From positions 4,140,839 through 4,204,838 of the forward strand of contig NZ_AP027368.1 in NCBI RefSeq assembly GCF_030296015.1: 64,000 nt of DNA, read 5' to 3'. The notes under the pieces were generated by a model. That model saw only the letters and a list, made by a program, of their open reading frames with translations, was not told the origin of the DNA and did no database searches. A program made the position numbers and the translations under genes. Of the stretch, positions 21,923 through 33,248 are shown one piece after another. Each line of letters starts with the position of its first letter. Position 1 is the first letter of the stretch. The DNA comes from Ferrimonas sp. YFM. GTDB lineage: Bacteria; Pseudomonadota; Gammaproteobacteria; Enterobacterales; Shewanellaceae.

Positions 21923-22834
21923 TCAGGCGGTAACCGGTGCCAGGTAGTCCATGGGCACCTCCTGAGCCTCCTCGAAGCTCACCAGCTCCCAGGCTTCCTG
22001 ATTCTCCAGAACGGCGCGAATCAGCTGATTGTTCAGGGCGTGGCCGGACTTGAAGGCGGTAAACTCGCCCAGGATGGCGTAACCACCCAGGTAGAGATCG
22101 CCCACCGCATCCAGAATCTTGTGCTTAACGAACTCATCTTCCACCCTCAGACCATCGGGGTTGAGGATGCGGAACTCGTCCAGCACCACCGCATTTTCCA
22201 TGCTGCCGCCCAGGGCCAGGTTGTTGGCCCGCAGGTACTCGATGTCGCGCATGAATCCGAAGGTCCGGGCGCGGCTCACCTGCTTGATGTACTCGGCGGA
22301 GGAGAACTCCATCACCATCTTCTGCTGGCTGCGAGCGATCTCCGGATGATCAAAGTCGATGGCAAAGTTGAGCTTAAAGCCATTATGGGGACGGAACTCC
22401 GCCCACTTGTCTCCCTCTTCGACCCGGATCGGCTTACGGATGCGCAGGTACTGTTTGGACGCAGGCTGCTCTACCAGGCCGGCGGTCTGAAGAAGGAATA
22501 CAAAGGGACTGGCACTGCCGTCCATAATGGGGATCTCGGGGGCATCCACCTCGATGATGGCATTGTCCACGCCGAGACCGGCCAGGGCAGACATCAGGTG
22601 CTCCACCGTCGCAATGCGGTGGCCCTCGTCGCTGACCAGGCCTGTACACAGGGTGGTTTCACGCACCAGCGCAGCACTGGCGGGAATTTCCGCCACCGGG
22701 GTCAGATCAGTGCGCCGGAACACGATCCCTGTGCCCACTGGGGCGGGATTGATGCTCATGGTCACCTTATCACCGGAGTGAAGGCCCACACCGGTTGCCT
22801 GAACCGGGCGCTGTAGAGTGCGTTGTTTACTCAT
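21923..22834 (-). CDS. lpxC: UDP-3-O-acyl-N-acetylglucosamine deacetylase
   Basis: Zinc enzyme that commits UDP-acyl-GlcNAc to lipid A. 303 aa (E. coli 305). Zinc ligands: HLMSAL (His about 79) and the [11 protein letters not shown] motif with His and Asp about 238-242; the catalytic general base region is [10 protein letters not shown]. The C-terminus (LAPVTA) resembles the degron end of E. coli LpxC, which FtsH reads. It has its own promoter overlapping the ftsZ terminator. Confidence 0.98.
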   Translation of the reverse strand: MSKQRTLQRPVQATGVGLHSGDKVTMSINPAPVGTGIVFRRTDLTPVAEIPASAALVRETTLCTGLVSDEGHRIATVEHLMSALAGLGVDNAIIEVDAPEIPIMDGSASPFVFLLQTAGLVEQPASKQYLRIRKPIRVEEGDKWAEFRPHNGFKLNFAIDFDHPEIARSQQKMVMEFSSAEYIKQVSRARTFGFMRDIEYLRANNLALGGSMENAVVLDEFRILNPDGLRVEDEFVKHKILDAVGDLYLGGYAILGEFTAFKSGHALNNQLIRAVLENQEAWELVSFEEAQEVPMDYLAPVTA

Positions 22835-22873
22835 TAACCGTCCTGCTCTCTATAAACTCAATGAAGGGCGCGT

Positions 22874-22902
22874 ATTTTACCAGAAAAAACGCCCAGAACC
22901 AA
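22874..22902 (-). promoter_or_regulatory. Candidate lpxC promoter
   Basis: Minus strand TTGGTT-17-TAAAAT with a GG just upstream of the -10, 40 nt before the lpxC ATG. E. coli lpxC also has its own promoter after ftsZ. The -35 is only a partial match. Confidence 0.5.
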
Positions 22903-22909
22903 AATCTGG
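22882..22909 (-). terminator. Weak terminator after ftsZ
   Basis: Minus strand CCAGA-TTTTGGT-TCTGG-GCG-TTTTTT, starting 22 nt past the ftsZ stop. The 5-bp stem is short, so partial read-through into lpxC is expected. Confidence 0.5.
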
Positions 22910-22931
22910 TCTGATCAGCCAGTAAAGCCTT

Positions 22932-24161
22932 TTAATCCAGCTGCTTACGCAGAAACGCCGGAATATCCAGGTAGGCACCCTTCTGGGATTCCTGGGCGGG
23001 CGCGGCGTTGCCGTGGTTGCTGCTGGCCGGAGCCGGCGCAGGTGCAACGGGCTCGGCAGCCGGGACCGCAGGCTCAACACGGATAGGCTGCATGGACACC
23101 GGAGGCTGCTCCATCGGCTTGGGCTCGGGCTGAGCCACAGGCTGAGGCGCTGGCGCCGGGGTCGCGGCCTTGGGTGGCACCACGATCTGGATGTCAGGCT
23201 TCTTGTCTGCGCCGATGCCGGTGGCCACAACGGTCACGCGGATCTCGTCGCTCATCTCAGGCTCGATGACGGTACCTACCACGATGGTAGCATTCTCAGA
23301 CGCGTAGGCGCGAACGTGGTCACCGATGAGGGTGTACTCTTCGATGGACAGGTCCATGCCACAGGTGATGTTCACCAATACGCCCTTGGCGCCGGTCAGG
23401 TCGATGTCTTCCAGCAGCGGACTGGAGACGGCGGCCTCGGCAGCCTCTTCCGCACGGTTCTCGCCACGGGCCACGCCTGTGCCCATCATGGCGTTGCCCA
23501 TCTCGGACATCACCGTCTTCACGTCGGCGAAGTCGACGTTGATCAGACCGGTACGGGTGATCAGTTCGGCGATGCCCTGTACCGCACCCAGCAGCACGTT
23601 GTTGGCGGCGCTGAACGCCTCCAGCAGGCTGGTCTTGGTGCCCAGTACCTTGAGCAGCTTGTCGTTGGGCACGGTGATCAGGGAGTCCACATGCTTGGAC
23701 AGCTCCTCGATCCCCTGCTCGGCGTAGGCCGCGCGCTTCTTGCCTTCAAAGACAAATGGCTTGGTCACCACGGCCACGGTGAGGATCCCCTCCTCCTTGG
23801 CCACCTCGGCAACCACAGGCGCCGCGCCGGTACCTGTGCCCCCGCCCATACCGGCGGCGATGAATACCATGTCGGAACCGGTCAGGGCCGCACGGATGGA
23901 CTCTTTGTCCTCCATGGCCGCTTCGTAGCCAACCGCAGGGTTGGCACCGGCACCCAGGCCCTTGGTGACGTTCTTACCCAGCTGAATGGTGGTACCAGCG
24001 GTGGACTTGCGCAGTGCCTGCGAGTCCGTGTTGGCCACGATAAACTGAGCCCCTTCGATGGTCTGCTCGACCATGTGCTCGATGGCGTTACCACCACCGC
24101 CCCCTACACCGATCACCTTAATGACCGCATCTTCGGTGTGCGCGTCCACAACCTCAAACAT
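22932..24161 (-). CDS. ftsZ: Tubulin-like cell division GTPase
   Basis: Forms the Z ring. 409 aa. N-terminal GTPase domain with the tubulin signature [14 protein letters not shown] (about 106-119) and the synergy residue loop [12 protein letters not shown] Pro/Ala-rich linker of about 75 residues follows, ending in the conserved tail [13 protein letters not shown] that binds FtsA, ZipA and ZapD. The linker is longer than in E. coli FtsZ (383 aa). Confidence 0.98.
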   Translation of the reverse strand: MFEVVDAHTEDAVIKVIGVGGGGGNAIEHMVEQTIEGAQFIVANTDSQALRKSTAGTTIQLGKNVTKGLGAGANPAVGYEAAMEDKESIRAALTGSDMVFIAAGMGGGTGTGAAPVVAEVAKEEGILTVAVVTKPFVFEGKKRAAYAEQGIEELSKHVDSLITVPNDKLLKVLGTKTSLLEAFSAANNVLLGAVQGIAELITRTGLINVDFADVKTVMSEMGNAMMGTGVARGENRAEEAAEAAVSSPLLEDIDLTGAKGVLVNITCGMDLSIEEYTLIGDHVRAYASENATIVVGTVIEPEMSDEIRVTVVATGIGADKKPDIQIVVPPKAATPAPAPQPVAQPEPKPMEQPPVSMQPIRVEPAVPAAEPVAPAPAPASSNHGNAAPAQESQKGAYLDIPAFLRKQLD

Positions 24162-24257
24162 ACTTTTATCTCCGTTTAGCCTGCGTCCAAATTGAATCTG
24201 TTACCTAGCGGCTGTGTCACCGGGGTCAATCCTAACCCCGTTCCACTCAGCGGGCCG

Positions 24258-25493
24258 CTAAAACTCGCCCTTAAACCAGCCTTGGATCCTGTCCAGCAGG
24301 CTGGTCACTCCGTGTTTGGTGTGGCGTTCTACTTCCCGATCGCGGATGCGCTCGGCGCCAAAGTACAGCAAGCCGACGGAGGTTGCAAAGCTTGGCTCGC
24401 TGACGTATTCCTTCAGTCCCTTGGGCTCGTGGGGCACCGCCACCCGAACCGGCATGCCGAAGCACTCTTCGGCCACCTCGACCGCCCCTTCGATGGCGGA
24501 GGTGCCTCCGGTGAGCACCACCCCTGCGGCCACCTGCTCCTCGAAACCACTGGCCCTGAGCTCCTCCTGGACCAGTTCGAAGATCTCCTGGTAACGAGGC
24601 TCCACCACCTCCGCCAGGGTATGGCGGGACATGGTGCGCGACGGCCGGCCACCGACGGAGTGCACGTCGATGCTCTCCTCCTGGCTGACCAGGGCACTGC
24701 GGGCCGAGGCGTACTGCACCTTTATCTGCTCCGCGTAGGAGAGCGGGGTGCGGAAGATCTTGGCGATGTCGCTGGTCACCTGATTGCCGGCCACCGGAAT
24801 CACCGCGCAGTGGCGCAGGGCTCCGTTGGTGTAGATGGAGATGTCAGTGGTGCCGCCACCGATGTCCACCAGGCAGGCGCCCAGATCCTTCTCATCCTGG
24901 GTCAGCACCGAATCGGCACTGGCCAGGGCGGAGAACACCAGATCCTCCACCTGGATGCCGCAGCGCTCGACGCACTTGATGATGTTCTTGGCCCAGTCGT
25001 TGGAACAGGTGACGATGTGGACATCCACCTCCATGCGCATGCCGGAGATCCCCACGGGACTGCGGATCCCCTCCTGCTCATCAATGGTAAACTCCTGGGG
25101 CAGCACGTGCAGGATGCGTCGCTCCGTGGGGATCTTCACCGAACGGGCGGTGTGAATGGCGTGGTCTACGTCATCCTGGGTCACCTCATCGTCGTCGATG
25201 GAGACCATCCCCTTCTCATTCTGGCTGTCCACGTGACGACCGGAGATGCTCAGGAACACCGAGTCCACCTGGCAGTCCGCCATCATCTCCGCCTGGCCAA
25301 TGGCGTTCTTGATGCTGCGGGAGACCGAATCCAGGTCGTTCACTCCGCCCTTGTCCATGCCACGGGAGGGCTGACTGCCCAGGCCGGCGATACTGATGGC
25401 GCCGTCAGGCAGCACCTCGCCGATGATCGCCACCACCTTGGAGGTGCCGATGTCCAAGCCCACAATTAGGTTTCGCTCCTGACTTTTGGTCAT
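24258..25493 (-). CDS. ftsA: Actin-like cell division protein FtsA
   Basis: Membrane tether of the Z ring. 411 aa from ATG 25493 (MTKSQERNLIVGLDIGTSKV), in line with about 420 in E. coli. The longer frame to 25607 runs through ftsQ and is rejected. Actin-fold phosphate motifs: GLDIGTSKV and LVDIGGGTTDIS; the C-terminal amphipathic membrane helix is DRIQGWFKGEF. It starts 7 nt after ftsQ. A 96-nt gap containing a small hairpin (CGGGGT/ACCCCG) separates it from ftsZ. Confidence 0.97.
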   Translation of the reverse strand: MTKSQERNLIVGLDIGTSKVVAIIGEVLPDGAISIAGLGSQPSRGMDKGGVNDLDSVSRSIKNAIGQAEMMADCQVDSVFLSISGRHVDSQNEKGMVSIDDDEVTQDDVDHAIHTARSVKIPTERRILHVLPQEFTIDEQEGIRSPVGISGMRMEVDVHIVTCSNDWAKNIIKCVERCGIQVEDLVFSALASADSVLTQDEKDLGACLVDIGGGTTDISIYTNGALRHCAVIPVAGNQVTSDIAKIFRTPLSYAEQIKVQYASARSALVSQEESIDVHSVGGRPSRTMSRHTLAEVVEPRYQEIFELVQEELRASGFEEQVAAGVVLTGGTSAIEGAVEVAEECFGMPVRVAVPHEPKGLKEYVSEPSFATSVGLLYFGAERIRDREVERHTKHGVTSLLDRIQGWFKGEF

Positions 25494-25500
25494 GATTTCA

Positions 25501-26250
25501 TCAATCTCTCTGTTCCAACTGCCAGCCGACAGCCAATCCCGTATCGTACCGAATATCAATGTATTGTGCTCGCCTTCCTTGCTTGGAAAGCGTGGGCCAC
25601 AGCTCAATAAATCGCTGCAACCGCTCTATCCCTTCGATGCGCCCCAGCCTGAGCTCCAACCCATCTTCCAGGGTCAGGGTCCAGGCATGGCGATGACTCA
25701 GGGTAAGACTCTGAGGCATAAAGCCATTTAACCTCAGAAGCTCGCTGAATTTCAGCCAGTTCTGCCACACTTTTTCACTGCTGCCTTCCGGCCCGGCCAG
25801 TTCAGGCAATTTGCCCACTCCGGCGCGTTCGGGTGCCTGGAAGGCTTCGGCGTCCTGATTCAGCCACTGATCACCGTTCCAGTGCGCCATGGGGCGCTGC
25901 TCCACCAGATAGAGCCGCAGCCGGTTGGGCCACTCGCGCCGCACCGTCACCCGGTTGACCCAGGGCAGCTGGGTCAGGGCGCTGCGCACCTTCTCCATGT
26001 CGGCGGTGACCAGGCTGTCCCCTTCGATGTGGGACAGGGCCAGGCGAACCTCCTCATCCTGGGTGTAGCTGCGCTGCCCCACCAGGGCGATCTCATCGAT
26101 GGGCAAGCGCTCCGCATCGGCCAGGATCTGCCCCAGCAGCCGCCCTCCCCAGGCCAGGGCGATCAGTACCGCAATCAGCAGCAGCACGCCGCACACCGAG
26201 TACCAGTTCACCCTGGGCCGGGTCCAGTTGCGCCACACCGCCAGCCCCAT
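25501..26250 (-). CDS. ftsQ: Cell division protein FtsQ
   Basis: Bitopic inner-membrane protein of the FtsQLB complex. 249 aa: short basic cytoplasmic tail, membrane helix VCGVLLLIAVLIALAWGG (about 19-36), POTRA domain starting LPIDEIALVGQRSYT, then the beta domain. It starts 6 nt after ddl. Confidence 0.95.
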   Translation of the reverse strand: MGLAVWRNWTRPRVNWYSVCGVLLLIAVLIALAWGGRLLGQILADAERLPIDEIALVGQRSYTQDEEVRLALSHIEGDSLVTADMEKVRSALTQLPWVNRVTVRREWPNRLRLYLVEQRPMAHWNGDQWLNQDAEAFQAPERAGVGKLPELAGPEGSSEKVWQNWLKFSELLRLNGFMPQSLTLSHRHAWTLTLEDGLELRLGRIEGIERLQRFIELWPTLSKQGRRAQYIDIRYDTGLAVGWQLEQRD

Positions 26251-26256
26251 CGCCGG

Positions 26257-27171
26257 TTACTCCGCCGTTTGCGCCAGGATGGCGGTCACCAGTTGCTGGA
26301 AATCCAGCCCCACCGCCTTGGCCGCCTTGGGCACCAGGCTGGTTTCGGTCATGCCAGGAACCGTGTTCACCTCCAGCAGCTGCCAGCGGCCATCTTTGGT
26401 GCGCATCACATCGACGCGACCCCAGCCACTGGCGCCCACGGCCCGAAACGCCCTTAATGCCAGGTCCCTGAGCTCCTGCTCCTCGGATTCCGGCAGGTGA
26501 CAGGGGCAGAGGTAACGGGTTTGTGTCGACTGATACTTGGCCTGATAGTCGTAAAAGGCGTTGTCGGTCTGCATCTCGATGGCAGGCAGGGCACGCTCGC
26601 CCAGGATGGAGACGGTGTACTCGGGACCGTCGATCCACTGCTCCACCAATACCTCGTCGTCATACTCGTGGGCGGCGGCAACCGCCTGGGCCAGCTGCTC
26701 GCCGGACTCGGCGATGGCCATGCCGATGGAGGAGCCCTCATTGGCGGGCTTCACCATCACCTTGCCCCCCAGTCGGGACAGCATCTGGGACGCGGTCTCA
26801 GGCTTGAACTGACCGGCCACCGCCACTTCGAAGGCGGCGGTGGGCAGCCCCTGGCCGGCCCACAGGCTCTTGGTCCGCACCTTGTCCATGGCCAGGGCGC
26901 AGCCCAGCACGCCACTGCCGGTGTAGGGCAGATTCATGTGCTCCAGCGCCCCTTGCAGGGTGCCATCTTCGCCACCACGGCCATGCAATACGATGAAAGC
27001 GCGATCAAATTCGTTCAGCTCTGCCAGGGGGCGTTCCGCCGGGTCGAAGGGGTAAGCGTCCACCCCGGCCTTCAGCAGGCCCGCCAGCACCGCATTGCCG
27101 GATTTGAGGGAGATCTCCCGCTCGGCACTGCTGCCACCAAACATCACGGCGACTTTGCCAAACTCAGTCAT
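26257..27171 (-). CDS. ddlB: D-alanine--D-alanine ligase
   Basis: ATP-grasp enzyme making D-Ala-D-Ala for MurF. 304 aa (E. coli DdlB 306). Motifs: [30 protein letters not shown], the ATP-grasp loop [11 protein letters not shown], and the C-terminal [13 protein letters not shown]. It overlaps murC by 8 nt. Confidence 0.97.
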   Translation of the reverse strand: MTEFGKVAVMFGGSSAEREISLKSGNAVLAGLLKAGVDAYPFDPAERPLAELNEFDRAFIVLHGRGGEDGTLQGALEHMNLPYTGSGVLGCALAMDKVRTKSLWAGQGLPTAAFEVAVAGQFKPETASQMLSRLGGKVMVKPANEGSSIGMAIAESGEQLAQAVAAAHEYDDEVLVEQWIDGPEYTVSILGERALPAIEMQTDNAFYDYQAKYQSTQTRYLCPCHLPESEEQELRDLALRAFRAVGASGWGRVDVMRTKDGRWQLLEVNTVPGMTETSLVPKAAKAVGLDFQQLVTAILAQTAE

Positions 27172-28615
27172 GCTGTTCCCCTTTCATCTTCTCCACCGAC
27201 AGCGCCATGGCGCCCAGTTTTCTGGCCAGGGCGCCGATGTTGCCAGCCCCCTGAGTCAACACCACGTCCCCGTCCTGCAGCACCTCCGCCAGCATCGCCG
27301 GCAGGGCTTCGGGCCCGGGCACATAGATGGGGTCCACCTTGCCACGCCCACGGATGGTGCGGGCCAGGGCCCGGCTGTCGGCACCGGCGATGGCCTCCTC
27401 ACCGGCGGCGTACACCTCCAGCAACAGCAACTGATCGACCTGAGCCAGCACCTGAGCGAAATCGTCATAGAGATCCCGGGTGCGGCTGTAGCGGTGGGGC
27501 TGATAGGCCATCACCAGGCGGCGCTCAGGCCAGGCCGCACGAGCGGCCTTGATGGTGGCGGCCACCTCACTGGGGTGATGACCATAGTCATCCACCAACA
27601 GCGCCTTGCCGCGGCCGGTATCGAACTCGCCATACTGCTGGAAACGCCGGCCAATCCCCTCGAAGCTGGCCAGGGCGGCGACGATGGCATCGTCTGGGAT
27701 CCCGGCATCCGTGGCCACGGCGATGGCCGCCAGGGCGTTAAGGGCGTTGTGGCGCCCGGGCAGGGCCAGGGTCACCTTGAGATCCGCCTTGCCGGCGCGC
27801 TGAACCAGGAACTCGGAGTGAGTGCCACTCTGGCTGAAGTCGGTGCCGCGCACGTCCACCCCAGCCTCAAAGCCGTAGGTCACCAGGTGGCGGCCGATTC
27901 TGGGCAGCAGCTCCTGCACCCCGGGGTCGTCGGCACAGACCACGGCCAGTCCATAGAACGGCAGGTTGTGCAGGAACTCCACGAAGGTGTCGTGCAGCTT
28001 GCTGACGTCACCCCCATAGGTGTCCATATGATCCGGCTCCACATTGGTTACCACGGAGACCATGGGCTGCAGATGCAGGAAGCTGGCGTCGGACTCGTCC
28101 GCTTCGGCGATCAGGAATTTGCCGGAGCCCAGTCGGGCATTGGTGCCGGCGCTGTTGAGCAAGCCACCGATGACAAAGGTCGGGTCCAGCTGGGCCTGGG
28201 CAAAGATGCTGGCGATCAGGCTGGTGGTGGTGGTTTTACCGTGGGTGCCGGCGATGGCGATGCCGTGGCGAAAACGCATCAGCTCCGCCAGCATCTGCGC
28301 CCGCTGTACCACAGGGATGCGGCCGGCTCTGGCCGCCGCCACCTCGGGATTATCCTGCTTGATGGCGGTGGAGACCACCACCACGTCCTTCTCCTCCACC
28401 CACCGGGCATCGTGGCCGATGTGGATGGTGGCGCCCAGCGCCTTGAGGCGCTCGGTGACCGCGTTGTCGGCGATGTCACTGCCACTGATGGCATAGCCTT
28501 CATTGACCAGCACCTCGGCGATGCCACCCATGCCGGCACCACCGATGCCAACGAAGTGGATCCCTTTCACCCGTCTCATGGCGGGCAGGCCGTTTGCCGT
28601 CGTTCTGTTACTCAT
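27164..28615 (-). CDS. murC: UDP-N-acetylmuramate--L-alanine ligase
   Basis: Adds L-Ala to UDP-MurNAc. 483 aa. N-terminal UDP-binding Rossmann motif [17 protein letters not shown], the Mur ligase P-loop [11 protein letters not shown] (about 123), then the central and C-terminal Mur ligase domains. It overlaps murG by 8 nt. Confidence 0.97.
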   Translation of the reverse strand: MSNRTTANGLPAMRRVKGIHFVGIGGAGMGGIAEVLVNEGYAISGSDIADNAVTERLKALGATIHIGHDARWVEEKDVVVVSTAIKQDNPEVAAARAGRIPVVQRAQMLAELMRFRHGIAIAGTHGKTTTTSLIASIFAQAQLDPTFVIGGLLNSAGTNARLGSGKFLIAEADESDASFLHLQPMVSVVTNVEPDHMDTYGGDVSKLHDTFVEFLHNLPFYGLAVVCADDPGVQELLPRIGRHLVTYGFEAGVDVRGTDFSQSGTHSEFLVQRAGKADLKVTLALPGRHNALNALAAIAVATDAGIPDDAIVAALASFEGIGRRFQQYGEFDTGRGKALLVDDYGHHPSEVAATIKAARAAWPERRLVMAYQPHRYSRTRDLYDDFAQVLAQVDQLLLLEVYAAGEEAIAGADSRALARTIRGRGKVDPIYVPGPEALPAMLAEVLQDGDVVLTQGAGNIGALARKLGAMALSVEKMKGEQHD

Positions 28616-29699
28616 TGTTGCCTCCGGCAGCCTGGATACACTCCTCGGCCACCAACTGGGTGGCTTGGGGTACCGCCACCTGGGTTGCCGCCCTTGCCAT
28701 GGCGGTCAACCGTTCTGAATCTTCTGCCAGCTCGGTGAGCAGGGCCGCCAGACCCTCTGGGGTCAGGCTGGATTGGGGCTGCAGCCTGGCCGCCCCAGCC
28801 GCCACCAGGGCTTCGCTGTTTTTGGTCTGGTGATCGTCCACCGCATGGGGGAAGGGCACCAGGATGGCGGGACGGCCGCAGGCCGCCAGCTCCGCCACGG
28901 TCAGGGCGCCGGCTCGGCAGATCACCAGATCCGCCCAGGTGTAGGCCGCCGCCATATCGTCAATAAACTCGGACACCTGCACGCCGACTGCCGGAGCCAG
29001 AGTTTGCCAGGCCTCCCGGGTCACCGCTTCATTGCCACGGCCCACCTGATGCCAGACGGTGAGACTGGTGCCTGGGCCCAGCAATTGAGCCGCCTGGGGC
29101 AGGGTCTCATTCAGCACCCGGGCCCCCAGGCTGCCGCCGACGATCAGCACCTTGAGCTGGTCGCCTGGCACCACAGGATGCTCCTTGCCCACCGCCAGCA
29201 GCTCCTCACGCACCGGGTTACCCACCCGCTGAGCCTCTTTCCCGGGGAACACCCCATCGAAGGCACACAGGATCCGCTTGGCGAAACGGGCCAGAATGCG
29301 GTTGGTGGCACCGGCCACGGCATTTTGTTCATGGAGCACCACAGGGGTGCCCCGAAGCCAGGCGGCGATGCCTCCGGGTCCGGCGGCATAACCGCCCATG
29401 CCCAGCACCACATCCGGCTTGCGCTGACGCTGGATGCGCCAGGACTGGTACACCGCCTTGAGGATCTGCAGGGGCGCCTTGAGCTTGCGCAGTACGCCGT
29501 TGCCACGCACGCCCTGGATGTCGATAAAATCGATCTCAAAACCATGCTGAGGCACCACCCGGGCCTCCATCCGGTCGGAGGTGCCGAGCCAGCTCACCTG
29601 CCAGCCCTGCTCCTGCAGGCGGCGAGCCACCGCCAGGGCGGGGAAGACATGGCCGCCGGTGCCACCGGCCATCACCATCAGTCGCTTAGGCGCCGTCAT
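28608..29699 (-). CDS. murG: UDP-GlcNAc:lipid I N-acetylglucosaminyltransferase
   Basis: Converts lipid I to lipid II at the inner face of the membrane. 363 aa, GT-B fold; Gly loop [14 protein letters not shown], and the C-terminal donor site from [17 protein letters not shown]. It overlaps ftsW by 14 nt. Confidence 0.97.
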   Translation of the reverse strand: MTAPKRLMVMAGGTGGHVFPALAVARRLQEQGWQVSWLGTSDRMEARVVPQHGFEIDFIDIQGVRGNGVLRKLKAPLQILKAVYQSWRIQRQRKPDVVLGMGGYAAGPGGIAAWLRGTPVVLHEQNAVAGATNRILARFAKRILCAFDGVFPGKEAQRVGNPVREELLAVGKEHPVVPGDQLKVLIVGGSLGARVLNETLPQAAQLLGPGTSLTVWHQVGRGNEAVTREAWQTLAPAVGVQVSEFIDDMAAAYTWADLVICRAGALTVAELAACGRPAILVPFPHAVDDHQTKNSEALVAAGAARLQPQSSLTPEGLAALLTELAEDSERLTAMARAATQVAVPQATQLVAEECIQAAGGNNE

Positions 29700-30864
29700 T
29701 GCTCTCCCCCTTGGCGTCTCGCTGTGCCAGACGCCGCTCGTAGTCGATGCGCAGCAATACTACGGCTGCGCCCGTTGTTACCCATAAACTGCTTCCACCA
29801 TAACTGACCATGGGCAGCGTCAACCCCTTGGTGGGCAACAAACCCACGCTGGCGCCGACGTTTACCGCGGTCTGAAAACTGAACCAGATGCCGATGCCGT
29901 AGGCCAGGTAGCCCGAAAACGCCTGGTTGGCCTGCAGGGCCAGATTGCCGATGCGCAAGGCCCGCAATGCCAGCATCAGCACCAGCACCAGTACACAGGT
30001 GACGCCGACAAAGCCCAGCTCTTCACCCAGTACCGCAAAAATAAAGTCCGTGTGGGCCTCGGGCAGGTACTCCAGCTTCTGGATGCTGTTGCCCAGCCCC
30101 TGCCCCAGCCAGTCACCCCGACCGTAGGCCATCAACGACTGTGTCAGCTGATAACCGGCGCCGAAGGGATCCTCCCAGGGATCCCAGAAGCTGGTCACCC
30201 GCTTCATCCGATAGGGTGCCGACACGATCAGCAACACCACCATGGCCACCCCCAAGAGCATCAGGGCGAAGAAGTCTCGCAACTTGGCCCCGGCCAGGAA
30301 CAGCATCCCCATCACGGTGACAAACATCACCACTGTGGTCCCCAGGTCCGGCTGCATCAGCAGCAACACGGCGTACATCCCCAGGGCGACGAAGGGCTTG
30401 AGGAAGCCTTTGATCTCCTCCCGTACCTCCTGATGACGTCGCACCAGGTACCCGGCCAGGTAGAGGAACAGGGTGAACTTGGCCACCTCCGCCACCTGCA
30501 GGTTGAACGGCCCCAGGGGGATCCAGCGGGTGGCGCCATTGACGCTGCGGCCACCGATGAGCACCGCCACCAGCAACACCAGGCCGACGAACATCAGCGG
30601 CGTGCTGTATTTCTGCCAGAAGGCGATGGGGATCCTCACCCCAACCGCCACAATCACCCCGGCCATGGCCAGGAAGAACAGGTGGCGCTTCACAAAGTGG
30701 AAGGGATCGCCGGTGAGGTTCTCCGCCTCCGCCAGGGATGCCGAGGTCACCATCACCAAACCGACACAGGCCAGCACCATCATCAGCAACAGCAGCAGCC
30801 GGTCATACAGCAATGGCTGTGACGGCGACTCCCTGAGATCCAATGACAGTTGACCCACTCCCAT
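29686..30864 (-). CDS. ftsW: SEDS peptidoglycan polymerase FtsW
   Basis: Septal glycosyltransferase working with FtsI. 392 aa, about ten membrane helices. Recognisable SEDS blocks: [31 protein letters not shown], the catalytic loop Asp in [17 protein letters not shown], and [11 protein letters not shown] single base follows murD. Confidence 0.97.
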   Translation of the reverse strand: MGVGQLSLDLRESPSQPLLYDRLLLLLMMVLACVGLVMVTSASLAEAENLTGDPFHFVKRHLFFLAMAGVIVAVGVRIPIAFWQKYSTPLMFVGLVLLVAVLIGGRSVNGATRWIPLGPFNLQVAEVAKFTLFLYLAGYLVRRHQEVREEIKGFLKPFVALGMYAVLLLMQPDLGTTVVMFVTVMGMLFLAGAKLRDFFALMLLGVAMVVLLIVSAPYRMKRVTSFWDPWEDPFGAGYQLTQSLMAYGRGDWLGQGLGNSIQKLEYLPEAHTDFIFAVLGEELGFVGVTCVLVLVLMLALRALRIGNLALQANQAFSGYLAYGIGIWFSFQTAVNVGASVGLLPTKGLTLPMVSYGGSSLWVTTGAAVVLLRIDYERRLAQRDAKGESNDGA

Positions 30865-32166
30865 CTACAACGCCTCCACCGCGTGGCGGAACGCGTCACC
30901 GCGCACCATGTAGTTGGCGAACATATCCAGGCTGGCGCACGCTGGCGAGAGCAGCACCATGTCCCCGGGCCGGGTCTTGCCGGCCAGCAGCTGAACCGCC
31001 TCTTCGAGAGAGTCACAGCGCAGCGCGTCCGGCTTCATCGCGGCGATGACGTCGCCATCCTGCCCCAGGGTCACCAGGTAGGTCACCTGGGTGTCCAGCC
31101 AGGGCGCCAGGGGCGAGAAGTCCGCCCCCTTGCCGACACCGCCGGCGATCAGGTGCAGCCGGCCGGAGAAATCCGCCAGCCCCTGCAGCGCCGCCAGGGT
31201 GGCCCCCACGTTGGTGGCCTTGGAATCGTTGATGTAGTGGACCCCGTCTTTCACCGCCACGGTCTCGCAGCGGTGAGGCAGGCCACCGAACTGCTTCAGC
31301 GCGGTCACCATGGCCTCATAGGGCAAGGCCAGCGCCTCGGCCATGGCGATGGCCGCCAGGGCATTGGCCTGGTTGTGGCGGCCGACCAGGGCCATCTCGG
31401 TCACCGGCAGCACGGCGTGGCCTTTGGCCATCAGTTGCCCGTCATCCAGGCAATAGTCGCCTGTCTCCAGACCAAAGGTCAGCGCATCTTGCCGACCGCT
31501 GCGGGTTTCCGGGTCATCGGCATTCTCCAGCACCAGTTCGGCACCGGCGTAGATGGTGGCCTTGGTGTCCCGGTAGTGGTCGAAGTCGCGGTATCTGTCC
31601 AGATGGTCATCGCTGACGTTCAGCACGGTGGCGATGCGTGGTCTTAAACTGGTGGTGGTCTCCAGCTGGAAACTGGAGAGCTCCAGAACGTAACAGTCGT
31701 GGCCCTGTCCCAGCAGGTCCAGGGCCGGGGTGCCGATGTTGCCCCCGACCCCAATGCTGCGACCGGCGGCACTGGCCATCTCACCCACCAGGGTGGTCAC
31801 CGTGGACTTGCCGTTGGAGCCGGTAATGGCCACCACGGGCGCGTCTGCCTCCCGGGCAAAGAGTTCGATATCGCCTATCGCCTCTGTCCCGGCGGCGATG
31901 GCCTGGGCAATGGCAGGGTGTGCCAGGGGAATCCCCGGAGAGACCACCAGAGTCTTGGCCTGTCGCAGGGCCTGGGGGTCGAACTCTCCGGTATACAGGG
32001 GCACACCGGGGAACTCCCTGGCCAGGGTGTCGGCCCCGGGAGGATTCTCCCGGCTGTCCCACACCGCCAGGGTGTCACCGCGTCGATGCAGATGGCGCAC
32101 ACAGGAGAGACCGGTGATACCCAGTCCCAGAATCAGCCATTGCACCGGCGCAGTCATTTGTTTCAT
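30865..32166 (-). CDS. murD: UDP-N-acetylmuramoyl-L-alanine--D-glutamate ligase
   Basis: Adds D-Glu. 433 aa (E. coli 438). P-loop GSNGKSTVTTL about residue 116; N-terminal LILGLGITGLSCVRHL. I take ATG 32166, which shares one base with the mraY stop (TGATG); the open frame to 32208 adds non-conserved residues from within mraY. A start at 32157 (MTAPVQW) is also possible. Confidence 0.96.
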   Translation of the reverse strand: MKQMTAPVQWLILGLGITGLSCVRHLHRRGDTLAVWDSRENPPGADTLAREFPGVPLYTGEFDPQALRQAKTLVVSPGIPLAHPAIAQAIAAGTEAIGDIELFAREADAPVVAITGSNGKSTVTTLVGEMASAAGRSIGVGGNIGTPALDLLGQGHDCYVLELSSFQLETTTSLRPRIATVLNVSDDHLDRYRDFDHYRDTKATIYAGAELVLENADDPETRSGRQDALTFGLETGDYCLDDGQLMAKGHAVLPVTEMALVGRHNQANALAAIAMAEALALPYEAMVTALKQFGGLPHRCETVAVKDGVHYINDSKATNVGATLAALQGLADFSGRLHLIAGGVGKGADFSPLAPWLDTQVTYLVTLGQDGDVIAAMKPDALRCDSLEEAVQLLAGKTRPGDMVLLSPACASLDMFANYMVRGDAFRHAVEAL

Positions 32167-33248
32167 CAGCGCACCTTCAGGGTCGCCAGACCCAGCAGAA
32201 CCAGACACAGGGAGATGATCCAGAAGCGCACGATCACCCGGGGCTCGGGCCAGCCCTTAAGCTCGTAGTGATGGTGGATGGGGGCCATCTTGAAGATCCG
32301 CTTGCGACGCATCTTGAAGGAGCCCACCTGCAGGATCACCGACAAGGTCTCGATGACGAAGATGCCGCCCATGATCACCAGCAGGATCTCCTGACGGGTC
32401 AGCACCGCAATGGCGCCCAGGGCGGCGCCCAGAGCCAGGGAGCCGACATCGCCCATAAACACCTGGGCCGGATAGGTGTTGAACCACAGGAAGCCCAGTC
32501 CGGCGCCCACCATGGCGGTACAGACGATCACCAGTTCGCCCACCCCGGGCAGGTAGGGGATGTGCAGGTAGCGGGAGAATTCGGCGTGGCCGGACAGATA
32601 CGCCACCAGGGCAAAGGCCGCCGCCACCATCACGGTGGGCACAATGGCCAGGCCGTCCAGGCCATCGGTCAGGTTCACCGCGTTGGAGCTGCCCACGATG
32701 GTGAAATAGACCAGCAGCACAAAGAGTCCGCCCAGTTGGGGCATCACATCTTTGAAGAAGGGCAGCACCAGCATGGTCTCGTCCGGGCTGCGGGCACTCC
32801 ACAGCAGGTAGGCAGCCACCACCAGGGCGATGGCGGACTGCCAGAAATACTTCCAGCGGGCGATCAGGCCCTTGGGGTCCTTGCGGATCACCTTGCGGTA
32901 GTCATCGACGAAGCCGATGGCGCCGAAGGAGCCCAGGACAAACAGCATCACCAGCACGTAGCGGTTGGTCAGCTCACCCCACAGCAGCACACTGACAAAG
33001 ATGCCACCGAGGATCATGATGCCCCCCATGGTGGGCGTGCCGCGCTTGCTGAAGTGGGACTCGGGACCGTCGTCCCGGACCACCTGGCCAATCTGCATGT
33101 TTTGCAGGTAGCGAATCAGGTGTGGCCCGGCGAACAGGCAGAACACCAGGGCGGTCAACAATCCGAGAATGGAGCGGAACGTCAGATAGGAAAAGACGTT
33201 AAACCCGCTATTAAACTGGGCCAGGTATTCGGCCAGGTAAACCAGCAT
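32166..33248 (-). CDS. mraY: Phospho-MurNAc-pentapeptide transferase
   Basis: Integral membrane enzyme making lipid I from undecaprenyl phosphate. 360 aa, the same as E. coli, ten helices. Catalytic motifs: [17 protein letters not shown], and the His-rich loop [15 protein letters not shown]. It abuts murF directly. Confidence 0.98.
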   Translation of the reverse strand: MLVYLAEYLAQFNSGFNVFSYLTFRSILGLLTALVFCLFAGPHLIRYLQNMQIGQVVRDDGPESHFSKRGTPTMGGIMILGGIFVSVLLWGELTNRYVLVMLFVLGSFGAIGFVDDYRKVIRKDPKGLIARWKYFWQSAIALVVAAYLLWSARSPDETMLVLPFFKDVMPQLGGLFVLLVYFTIVGSSNAVNLTDGLDGLAIVPTVMVAAAFALVAYLSGHAEFSRYLHIPYLPGVGELVIVCTAMVGAGLGFLWFNTYPAQVFMGDVGSLALGAALGAIAVLTRQEILLVIMGGIFVIETLSVILQVGSFKMRRKRIFKMAPIHHHYELKGWPEPRVIVRFWIISLCLVLLGLATLKVR

